This document shows positions 7,922-13,757 of a stretch of DNA of 14,450 nucleotides, in pieces. The DNA comes from CAYYGL01 sp964471235. Its GTDB lineage: Bacteria > Calditrichota > Calditrichia > RBG-13-44-9 > J075. Numbering within the stretch: position 1 is the first letter of the stretch; each line of letters begins with the position of its first letter. The notes below the pieces were generated by a model. It made no database searches, was not told where the DNA came from, and was given only the letters and a program-made list of their open reading frames with translations. Location of the stretch: positions 1-14,450 of the forward strand of contig CAYYGL010000125.1 in NCBI GenBank assembly GCA_964471235.1, in the 5' to 3' direction. Both the position numbers and the translations under genes were made by a program.

Positions 7922-9045
7922 TACTTCCCATTCTTCAATTGTTGGTAAAGCCGGTGGTATTGTTCGGCTGTCCAGTCGATGTCATGGGAAATTGCCCAGT
8001 TCAATGCGTTTTTCTGCAGGGCAAAATACTGATCGGGATGATGAATTAATCGAAGCACCTGTTGTGCCAGGGTATTCGCATCTCCCACCGCTGCCGTAGC
8101 GAAATATTTTCCCCCGAGGTCCGCAATTAATCCCACCCGGGTGCCGCTCACCACCACCCCGCTGGCGGCAGCTTCGGCAATCACCACCCCCTGCCCTTCA
8201 TGGAGCGAGGTGTGAAGTAGAAAATGCGCCCAACGGTAGTGGTGCGGCAGTTGCCCATGTTCCAATTTTCCAAGAAAGGAAACCCGATCGGCAATCTCCA
8301 ACTCCCCGGCAAGCTGCTGTAATTGCCCGTCCAAATAATCCGGTCCAATGATGCGCAATTCCGCCTCCGTCTGCTGGCTGATTTGGCAGAATGCTTTTAA
8401 CAACGTAATTTGATCCTTCACCTCGGTCAGGTTTCCCACGTGTAAAAACCGGTACGGCGGCTTTAATGTTTTAGGAGCAGGCTTAAACAAAGTGGCATTG
8501 GCACCAATTGGAATGACGGTTGTCTCATCTCCGGTTATCCCCAATTGGGATAAAGCCTCGTGTTGAAACCGGGTAAGGGTGCAGAGGCGATCCGCCCGCC
8601 GACAGGTCCAGCGGGTAAAGCGCCGAAGGCGGGGATGGAGCAGGTTGCCATAGTTAATGGCAGGGATTGCAGCCGTTTCTCCCCCCATCAGGGTGACCAC
8701 GGCAGGCAGGGAGAGTAAGGTGCCGAGCAGCACAGTGGCAAATCCGGCAGGAAATCCCCAGAAGCCATGAAGGAGGTGAAACGAGTGACGGCGGTGGTGG
8801 GAAGACACCATCCGCAGGAGCCGGTAGAACCGGCCTGGCAATGGCGCAGTTGGCGAAGCGGAGAGGGCATACACTTGAAAATTGCCTATCCGGAGCCGGC
8901 TTTTGTGCTCATCTACCCGCGCCAGAGAATATACCCGGATTTCATGAAATTGGGAGAGCCGTTCGATAAGATCATACAAAAAAGGGATGGTAACCGGGGC
9001 ATGCTTAACGCCCAGCCCCCCGGGAATAACAATTGCAATCCGCAT
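7921..9045 (-). CDS. Family 4 glycosyltransferase
   Basis: A 374-residue GT-B fold retaining glycosyltransferase. The N-terminal domain opens with MRIAIVIPGGLGVKHAP and has the HGFWGFPAG segment (93-101). The C-terminal nucleotide-sugar domain begins at FLHVGNLTEVKDQ (200-212) and carries the E-x7-E motif, Glu283 and Glu291, in EGQGVVIAEAAASG, which binds the donor. The reading frame is open further upstream to 9168, but those 41 residues lie within the end of the GT9 gene and are not GT4-like. ATG at 9045 is preferred because it overlaps the GT9 stop by one base (TAATG) and places the first beta strand at the N-terminus. It should add a sugar to a growing glycan at the cytoplasmic membrane. 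The donor is unknown. Confidence 0.9.
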   Translation of the reverse strand: MRIAIVIPGGLGVKHAPVTIPFLYDLIERLSQFHEIRVYSLARVDEHKSRLRIGNFQVYALSASPTAPLPGRFYRLLRMVSSHHRRHSFHLLHGFWGFPAGFATVLLGTLLSLPAVVTLMGGETAAIPAINYGNLLHPRLRRFTRWTCRRADRLCTLTRFQHEALSQLGITGDETTVIPIGANATLFKPAPKTLKPPYRFLHVGNLTEVKDQITLLKAFCQISQQTEAELRIIGPDYLDGQLQQLAGELEIADRVSFLGKLEHGQLPHHYRWAHFLLHTSLHEGQGVVIAEAAASGVVVSGTRVGLIADLGGKYFATAAVGDANTLAQQVLRLIHHPDQYFALQKNALNWAISHDIDWTAEQYHRLYQQLKNGK

Positions 9046-10091
9046 TACGTCACCTCGTCCTTGGGTACTGCCGTGCGAATCAATTGCCGGGCTTTGCGGA
9101 ACACGAACGCCGGTGTATGGCGGCTCAGGCAATGCACATCGCCGTATCGGCATTCCGCCGCCATGCATTCGCCGCAGGGCAAATCGGCGGAATTTAAACA
9201 GAAGGAGTACGCTCCGATGGGTGCCGACCAGTCACTACGGCTGGCGCCAAACAACGCCAGAGTTGGGGCACCGGCAACCCATGCCATGTGCATTAAACCG
9301 GAATCTTCCGTTATTACCAGGGTTGTTTTTTTAAGGATGGCGAATGCTTCCGCTGGAGAGGTGCGACCCACCAGGTTTATCACCGCGTCGCCGATGCGTT
9401 CTTGCAAATATGAAGCGCGGGCATCCAGGCTATTCACCCCCAGGAGGAGGAAACGGGTATTTGGCGCCTGATGAGTTTGCCATAACCGGGCAATTTCCAC
9501 GTAGTTCTCCAACGGCCAGTTACGGGTGGGAAAATACCCGGCAGGATTCAGCACCACTAATGGTTGTTCCGGATGCCATCCCGCTTTTTCTAACAATTCC
9601 ATTCCCAACGAATCATCTTTGAGTTGTAGGGGGGCTATTTCAACAGCCGAGATGCCCAGAACATCGATGGTATGCCGGGTGCGCTCGCCGGCGGAAAGGG
9701 GAGAAAAGCGATCGAACTCACTCCAGGCGGCGGGACGGAGTACTTTGCGAATCCAGCGGCTGATGAAATTGTTCTGAAGATCGATTACCACATCATAGTG
9801 CTGCGCTAAAAGGCGGGGCAGCAGAAACAACGCAAACAGGTTCTGCAATTTGAAATTGCGCCCCCCGCCGATGGCATACACCCGGTTAAATAACTCCAAT
9901 TGCCCGGGAATGTCTGCAACTTCTTTTCGGGTCAGGAAATCGATTCGGCTGCCCGGGAGCCGATTCCGCAGACTCTGCAAGTAGGGAAGGGTGATCACCA
10001 CATCGCCCAGCGCCTGAAGACGGATGGCAAGGATTCGCCGGGGTGAAAACCGTTGCTGCCAGGGGATGTGTTTCATATCCGGTCGGCTCAC
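9045..10091 (-). CDS. Family 9 glycosyltransferase, heptosyltransferase-like
   Basis: A 348-residue GT-B protein of the WaaC/WaaF/WaaQ type, which transfers heptose or another sugar onto lipopolysaccharide core or related acceptors. The N-terminal signature is ILAIRLQALGDVVITLP (20-36), with Asp30 where WaaC has its catalytic base. The donor domain shows LNPAGYFPTRNWP (181-193) and TEDSGLMHMAWVAGAPTLALFG (261-282, Asp263, His268). The C-terminus has a cysteine group, Cys306, Cys309, Cys314 and Cys321, as in many GT9 proteins. The start is GTG, overlapping the methyltransferase stop by 4 nt (GTGA); ATG at 10076 is a possible alternative. Heptosyltransferase likeness supports a diderm cell with lipopolysaccharide, but GT9 enzymes can also use other sugars. 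Confidence 0.9.
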   Translation of the reverse strand: MSRPDMKHIPWQQRFSPRRILAIRLQALGDVVITLPYLQSLRNRLPGSRIDFLTRKEVADIPGQLELFNRVYAIGGGRNFKLQNLFALFLLPRLLAQHYDVVIDLQNNFISRWIRKVLRPAAWSEFDRFSPLSAGERTRHTIDVLGISAVEIAPLQLKDDSLGMELLEKAGWHPEQPLVVLNPAGYFPTRNWPLENYVEIARLWQTHQAPNTRFLLLGVNSLDARASYLQERIGDAVINLVGRTSPAEAFAILKKTTLVITEDSGLMHMAWVAGAPTLALFGASRSDWSAPIGAYSFCLNSADLPCGECMAAECRYGDVHCLSRHTPAFVFRKARQLIRTAVPKDEVT

Positions 10092-10837
10092 GGTTTTCTC
10101 CCAATGTAAATCAAATTCATTTTTTTATGACGACGTATCGCCGTTAGAACATTGCGGAGGAAATTCAATTTCGATGCCGGGCGCAGGGTAAGGGCTTTGC
10201 ATAAATCTGTCCGGAAAGCGTGTGTGTCCATCAAAGAACACAAGGAGTCCCGATTCCATGACCGAACATGCTGCCCGCGGTGAAAGATGCACCCGCACTC
10301 CGGGCAGATGACCTGCCCCGGGATAAGATATTCTTCATTGGGAGTGGTTACCAAAATGCGCCCCCCGGGCGTCAGAATCCGCCATAGTTCCCTTAACACT
10401 GCTTCAAGCTCTTCATTTAACAGATGCTCGATGGTCTCCAGCAAAAAAACCGCATCAAACGTATTATCGTTCATGGGCAGGGGAAGGTCGTTCAGCAGGG
10501 TTACCCCAAGGAAACGCGGATGGTGCTGTAAGCGCTGAGCTGCCATTTCCGCAGTTGCCGGGGAAATCTCAACCCCCTGGCAGATTGCACCGGCGGTCAG
10601 TAATTTCTCCAGAAAAACTCCGGGACCACAACCAAAATCCAGTATTTTACCGGAGAGGGGAATGCCCTGCCGCCGGGCAAGTTTGATCAGGGTATCTCCC
10701 ACCAGACTGGCAAAATTATTGTCAACATAATCCTCCCGGGCAGACAGGAAATTCCAGAACCGCTCCGCATATTGACGATTCCAGACAATGGGATGGGGAT
10801 GAAAGGAGTGCTTCATGAGATTCATCCGGTTTGACAT
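10088..10837 (-). CDS. Class I SAM-dependent methyltransferase with a Cys/His motif
   Basis: A 249-residue methyltransferase with the usual SAM-binding motif I ILDFGCGPG (65-73), an acidic residue at Glu90 in GVEIS and the post-motif segment LTPGGRILVTTPNEEY (155-170). A CPECGC...HRGQHVRSW segment at 178-194 (Cys178, Cys181, Cys183, His186, His190) looks like a small zinc-binding knuckle inserted after the Rossmann core. This insertion is known in methyltransferases found in polysaccharide gene clusters. The open frame extends upstream to 10930, but that part overlaps the rhomboid gene. ATG at 10837 starts 2 nt after the rhomboid stop and is preferred; ATG at 10825 or 10816 is also possible. 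It probably methylates a sugar or lipid-linked glycan intermediate. The acceptor is not known. Confidence 0.85.
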   Translation of the reverse strand: MSNRMNLMKHSFHPHPIVWNRQYAERFWNFLSAREDYVDNNFASLVGDTLIKLARRQGIPLSGKILDFGCGPGVFLEKLLTAGAICQGVEISPATAEMAAQRLQHHPRFLGVTLLNDLPLPMNDNTFDAVFLLETIEHLLNEELEAVLRELWRILTPGGRILVTTPNEEYLIPGQVICPECGCIFHRGQHVRSWNRDSLCSLMDTHAFRTDLCKALTLRPASKLNFLRNVLTAIRRHKKMNLIYIGRKP

Positions 10838-10839
10838 CG

Positions 10840-11532
10840 TTAACCGAAATACATGGGTGGGAGGGGGCGGCGTTTGCGAAACAGGAAGATGAAGATAGCG
10901 CCAATGGCAAATCCCCCGATATGCGCCCACCAGGCAACCCCGCCGCCGGCAGCCATCCCCAGAGTCATCACTCCCTGAAAAGTCTGGATGAGTATCCAGA
11001 TCAACAAAAACACCACGGCAGGGATTTCAATGAACTGGAAGAAGATGAAAATCGGAATCAGGGTTAACACACGACCGCGGGGATAGAGCACCATATATGC
11101 CCCCATAATGCCGGCAATGGCACCGCTGGCACCGATTGTAGGAACGGTGGACTGGATATTGGCAATCAGATGAATTACCCCGGCGCCAACCCCACAGAGC
11201 AGGTAAAAAATGATATAGCGACCATGCCCCATGCTGTCTTCCACGTTATCGCCGAAAATCCACAAAAACCACATGTTGCCGATAAAGTGCATCCAGCCGC
11301 CGTGCATGAACATGGAACTGAAAAACGGCACCACAATTCCGGCGATATTGAACGGATTGGTTTGCACCAGTTGAATCCAGTAGGCTGGTACCAACCCAAA
11401 AGTGTTGATTACCCGGTTCAGCGCTTCGCCCAGGCTGAGTTCATAAAAAAACACCAGGGCATTGACAACGATAATCACGATATTAACCACCGGAAATGTG
11501 GTGGAACGAGTGGAATCACGGATGGGAATCAT
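10840..11532 (-). CDS. Rhomboid-family intramembrane serine protease
   Basis: A 230-residue polytopic membrane protein with about six transmembrane helices and all the residues of an active rhomboid. These are the catalytic Ser136 in GASGAIAG, the catalytic His204 in AHIGGF, and His82 and Asn86 in GWMHFIGNMWF, which line the oxyanion hole. Rhomboids cut transmembrane substrates within or near the lipid bilayer. No cytoplasmic accessory domain is present; the C-terminus is a short basic tail, RKRRPLPPMYFG. It is the first gene of the six-gene glycan operon, with a clear promoter about 60 nt upstream, and is separated from the methyltransferase by only 2 nt. Its substrate is unknown. Its position suggests a link to surface glycan assembly or to a glycosylated or exported protein, but no candidate substrate is visible here. 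Confidence 0.93.
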   Translation of the reverse strand: MIPIRDSTRSTTFPVVNIVIIVVNALVFFYELSLGEALNRVINTFGLVPAYWIQLVQTNPFNIAGIVVPFFSSMFMHGGWMHFIGNMWFLWIFGDNVEDSMGHGRYIIFYLLCGVGAGVIHLIANIQSTVPTIGASGAIAGIMGAYMVLYPRGRVLTLIPIFIFFQFIEIPAVVFLLIWILIQTFQGVMTLGMAAGGGVAWWAHIGGFAIGAIFIFLFRKRRPLPPMYFG

Positions 11533-11589
11533 GCAGATACCGGTTTATTGTGATGATGGTTATCTTTGAGCACCGTGTGCCTCATTAAA

Positions 11590-11618
11590 AAAATAGCGAG
11601 TTTTTCCCATGCTGTCAA
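11590..11618 (-). promoter_or_regulatory. Sigma-70-type promoter of the glycan operon
   Basis: On the minus strand TTGACA (11618-11613) is followed by a 17-nt spacer and TATTTT (11595-11590). The -35 box matches consensus perfectly and the spacer is ideal. It lies about 58 nt upstream of the rhomboid ATG and points into the six-gene operon. A start of transcription near 11583 would give a leader of about 50 nt. Confidence 0.65.
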
Positions 11619-11697
11619 GTTGAGAGTTATTGTTTGGATGAATCGTTCTCCGTGTGTAAACTTGAATTTCTAAAAACAAATTGTGCAGGAACAGTCG

Positions 11698-12153
11698 ATG
11701 GGTGAGACAAAAAAGTTGATTGAAGAGATCGATGCGAAATCAACGGCAGATACCGCTAAATTTGCCAGACGCTTTGCCGGGCAGCTTCGGGATGGAGATG
11801 TGGTGGCATTTTACGGAAACCTGGGCAGCGGCAAAACGTTTATCATCCAACAGATTTGCCGATTCCTGAAGGTGCAGGAACCGGTGACCAGCCCTACGTT
11901 TACCATTATTAATGAATATCATACGGCTGCCGGGCAACCGATCTATCATTTTGATTTTTACCGCCTCCGTCATGATGCGGAATTACAAAACCTGGGGATA
12001 GAAGATTATTTTTATAACGAGAATCTTTGCCTGATTGAGTGGGCAGATAAAATCGAAACCTATTTGCCGGTTCCCCGCTATGAAATCTACATTGACTTTG
12101 TGGCGGATGAGCCGGGAAGCCGGGTTATTTCTGTCTGGCGGATTGAGGGATAG
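11698..12153 (+). CDS. tsaE: TsaE, ATPase of the tRNA t6A37 synthesis complex
   Basis: TsaE is the ATPase that works with TsaB, TsaC and TsaD to make threonylcarbamoyladenosine at position 37 of ANN-decoding tRNAs. The 151-residue product has the Walker A motif GNLGSGKT (40-47), VTSPTFTIINEY (63-74), HFDFYRL with Asp86 (84-90) and CLIEWADKI with Glu114 and Trp115 (111-119), all standard for the family and in the usual spacing. GTG at 11683 would add five residues but has no ribosome binding site. ATG at 11698 has AGGA about 7 nt upstream and is preferred. It is transcribed away from the glycan operon and is alone on this strand. It converges on the Crp/Fnr gene, with a terminator hairpin between them. 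Confidence 0.95.
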   Translation: MGETKKLIEEIDAKSTADTAKFARRFAGQLRDGDVVAFYGNLGSGKTFIIQQICRFLKVQEPVTSPTFTIINEYHTAAGQPIYHFDFYRLRHDAELQNLGIEDYFYNENLCLIEWADKIETYLPVPRYEIYIDFVADEPGSRVISVWRIEG

Positions 12154-12183
12154 TGATTTCGAGTCTTTGACGGAGTAAAAGAT

Positions 12184-12209
12184 AACCCGGTGAGAACTCT
12201 CACCGGGTT
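12184..12209. terminator. Stem-loop between convergent tsaE and Crp/Fnr genes
   Basis: Perfect 11-bp stem AACCCGGTGAG (12184-12194) and CTCACCGGGTT (12199-12209) with the loop AACT. On the minus strand it is followed by TTATCTTTTAC, which is moderately T-rich and fits an intrinsic terminator for the Crp/Fnr gene. On the plus strand there is no T-tract, so it may end tsaE transcription less efficiently. Its place between two convergent genes supports the call. Confidence 0.75.
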
Positions 12210-12256
12210 CAGACACTCCCCGGGATATAGAAACCGGAAGGTATGGATGATAGGTG

Positions 12257-13069
12257 CTATACAGCGGCAATAATTTGTTGTAAATGGGTCAGGGATAAAA
12301 TGCGGATATGTTTCCGTTCGTAAGCAATCACCCCGTTTTTTTTCAATTCCGACAAATGGAGGCTGGCGGTCTCCCGGGAACTGGCAACCAGGTTGGCAAT
12401 ATCCTGATGGGTCAGGGGAATTCGGATTTGCCCGGTTCGTTTATCCCCCGATTTCTCATAGAGGGAGAACAGCAGTTTGCAAATTCGGGTACGCACATCA
12501 CTGAACACCAGGTTTTGCAGCTTGGTTTCCAGGGAATTAATCCGCATACTCATCATTTTTAAAATTTTGTAGGAAAAGCGGGGGAATTTTTCCAGGAATT
12601 CTTCAAAATCATCTTTATTCAAAATTGCTAACATGGTAGTATTGACGGCGCGGGCAAATCCGCTGGAGAGGCTCTTGTTCAGAATGGGACCGAACACATC
12701 GCCCTGGGTGAGAATATCGATGGAGAGTTCCTTGCCGCTTTCATCCAGGTAGCCGATTTCCACATTCCCATGTTTGATAAAATAAATCTGCTCCGTGGCA
12801 TCATAAGGGAGGTAGATATATTCTTTCTTCTGGAACCGCTGGCTCACCATCCGGGAACTAATCGCTTGTAAAGATTCTTTTCGAATCCCGGTAAGAAATG
12901 GGAAATGAAGGGATAACAATTCGCGGGAATCACTATCTATCTCACCATTGGAATGATCGACCTGTCGACGTGACTTGCGGCGAACCAGACGCATGGGTGG
13001 TTCCTGTACTGTGACCACACCACCTCCGGTATGATTGTTATTTTGCGAAAAATTTTTTACTGGATACAT
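12257..13069 (-). CDS. Crp/Fnr-family transcription regulator without FNR cysteines
   Basis: A 270-residue regulator. Residues about 58-165 form the cyclic-nucleotide-binding-like sensor domain (FPFLTGIRKESLQAISSRM, GDVFGP at 123-128). A dimerization helix follows at about 170-190, and the winged HTH covers about 193-262, with LTHQDIANLVASSRETASLHLSELKKNGVI giving the recognition helix near 229-241. Only one cysteine is present (Cys197), so the four-cysteine iron-sulfur cluster of FNR is absent and oxygen sensing by that route is excluded. The ligand is unknown. A charged N-terminal extension of about 55 residues precedes the sensor domain; ATG at residue 26 is an alternative start, but the first ATG has a strong AGGAGG at 5 nt spacing. 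The gene is divergent from an msrP-like gene, which it may regulate. Confidence 0.92.
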   Translation of the reverse strand: MYPVKNFSQNNNHTGGGVVTVQEPPMRLVRRKSRRQVDHSNGEIDSDSRELLSLHFPFLTGIRKESLQAISSRMVSQRFQKKEYIYLPYDATEQIYFIKHGNVEIGYLDESGKELSIDILTQGDVFGPILNKSLSSGFARAVNTTMLAILNKDDFEEFLEKFPRFSYKILKMMSMRINSLETKLQNLVFSDVRTRICKLLFSLYEKSGDKRTGQIRIPLTHQDIANLVASSRETASLHLSELKKNGVIAYERKHIRILSLTHLQQIIAAV

Positions 13070-13206
13070 GTAAGCCTCCTGATAGTTTGTTAGTTTTCGG
13101 AAAAATTTGTCGTATGGCTACCCCTGCCCATGAACATAATTGTTAAATGATGAGAAAAACTTTCTCCAGTTTTGTTTTATTCCTACTGTGGAATTAATAG
13201 AATAGT

Positions 13207-13224
13207 TGTCACGAAACTATCACA
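13207..13224. promoter_or_regulatory. Possible Crp/Fnr-type binding site upstream of the regulator gene
   Basis: The 18-nt stretch TGTCACGAAACTATCACA has TGTCA and TCACA ends, resembling but not matching the symmetric TGTGA-N6-TCACA site. It overlaps the ATAGTT-N7-AACTAT inverted repeat at 13202-13220, which is perfectly symmetric. It lies about 140 nt upstream of the regulator start, so self-regulation is possible. This rests on pattern resemblance only. Confidence 0.25.
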
Positions 13225-13276
13225 CTAACCTTAAGATTCAGTAAATCCGTTTATTGGGCAGAAGGATGAGAAACGG

Positions 13277-13291
13277 ATTGATAAGATCAAT
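13277..13291. promoter_or_regulatory. Palindrome resembling an FNR box but with a 3-nt centre
   Basis: ATTGAT-AAG-ATCAAT is a perfect inverted repeat with 6-bp arms. The half-sites equal those of the FNR box (TTGAT...ATCAA), but the centre is 3 nt rather than 4. It could be an operator for the neighbouring Crp/Fnr protein or for another regulator. Its left arm overlaps a second inverted repeat (AATCCGTTT/AAACGGATT). Confidence 0.3.
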
Positions 13292-13506
13292 ATTTACCTG
13301 GAGTTGCCTCCTCACCGGACTCATCGGACAGGGCGCATGACCAATTGCACAAATCAAAAAAGATTAGGGGATTCCTGCCCCAATGACGACGTCACCACGT
13401 TGTGGCGGGGTCACTTTGTGGCATTCGGAGCAACGCCCCCCGTCGGTCCGGGGCAGACTCTTATTCCTCATACCCATAAAAATTCCGAGGGGAGTGTTTT
13501 TTCCTG

Positions 13507-13534
13507 TTGCCGAAAGTGTTTAGCTTGTTATATT
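13507..13534 (+). promoter_or_regulatory. Candidate promoter of the msrP-like gene
   Basis: TTGCCG (13507-13512), a 16-nt spacer and TATATT (13529-13534) give four and five matches to the sigma-70 consensus boxes. Transcription from here would start near 13542, leaving a leader of about 215 nt that includes the inverted-repeat element at 13557-13656. Moderate to low support. Confidence 0.3.
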
Positions 13535-13556
13535 AACGTGAGTCCGACGGAACTTG

Positions 13557-13656
13557 AAATAGAACGCTGATAAACCAACAAACGCTGATTTACACGGAAG
13601 ATGGTCATCATATTAAAAAAGCTGCGAAAATCCGGGCCCATATCAGCGTTCGATTT
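13557..13656. repeat. Miniature repeat element with 15-bp terminal inverted repeats
   Basis: The left end AAATAGAACGCTGAT (13557-13571) and the right end ATCAGCGTTCGATTT (13642-13656) are inverted repeats matching at 14 of 15 positions. A second direct copy of AACGCTGAT lies inside at 13581-13589. The right end can also pair with TCGAACG at 13665-13671. The 100-bp span has no coding potential. Size and structure fit a MITE-like or palindromic intergenic repeat. ACGCTGATTTACACGG-like motifs are, from memory, seen repeatedly between genes in several bacterial groups, but copy number here is unknown. Confidence 0.5.
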
Positions 13657-13757
13657 TACTTAGGTCGAACGGACGGTATATGAAAAAAATCATGATGAAG
13701 GATGAAGGAAACGAAACTGAGAAGACCAGACCGTGAACCAATCGAAAGGAGCAAATT

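Larger units (their letters stand above)
13070..13757. other. Intergenic region between the divergent Crp/Fnr and msrP-like genes
   Basis: About 690 nt with no convincing gene; the longest plus-strand frame (13304-13570) has no recognisable domain or ribosome binding site. It holds short palindromes that could be operators: GAGAAA-AAC-TTTCTC (13152-13166), ATAGTT-N7-AACTAT (13202-13220), AATCCGTTT with AAACGGATT (13244-13252 and 13271-13279), and ATTGAT-AAG-ATCAAT (13277-13291). The part at 13370-13460 is GC-rich with several possible short stems, and 13557-13656 is a separate repeat element. No known riboswitch was recognised. Confidence 0.5.

Noticed and set aside
9046..9168. Upstream extension of the GT4 frame
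   Set aside because: The 41 extra residues lie within the GT9 coding end, have no GT4 similarity and precede a well-placed ATG with TAATG coupling.
8767..9471. 234-residue plus-strand open frame
   Set aside because: It is antisense to the GT4 and GT9 genes, which carry full family motifs, so it is a shadow frame.
13277..13291. A true FNR box
   Set aside because: The half-sites match, but the centre is 3 nt instead of 4 and the adjacent regulator lacks FNR cysteines. It was kept only as a generic palindrome.
13370..13460. Molybdenum-cofactor riboswitch upstream of the molybdoenzyme gene
   Set aside because: The GC-rich stretch has several short complementary pieces, but they do not assemble into a recognisable riboswitch core by eye.
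13304..13570. 88-residue plus-strand open frame in the long intergenic gap
   Set aside because: It has no recognisable domain and no ribosome binding site, the composition is odd (many Pro, His, Thr and Cys), and it runs into the repeat element. It was treated as noncoding.
13680..13736. 18-codon plus-strand frame (MKKIMMKDEGNETEKTRP) just before the msrP-like gene, a possible leader peptide
   Set aside because: It has no ribosome binding site, and it lacks a run of regulatory codons or an attenuator structure.
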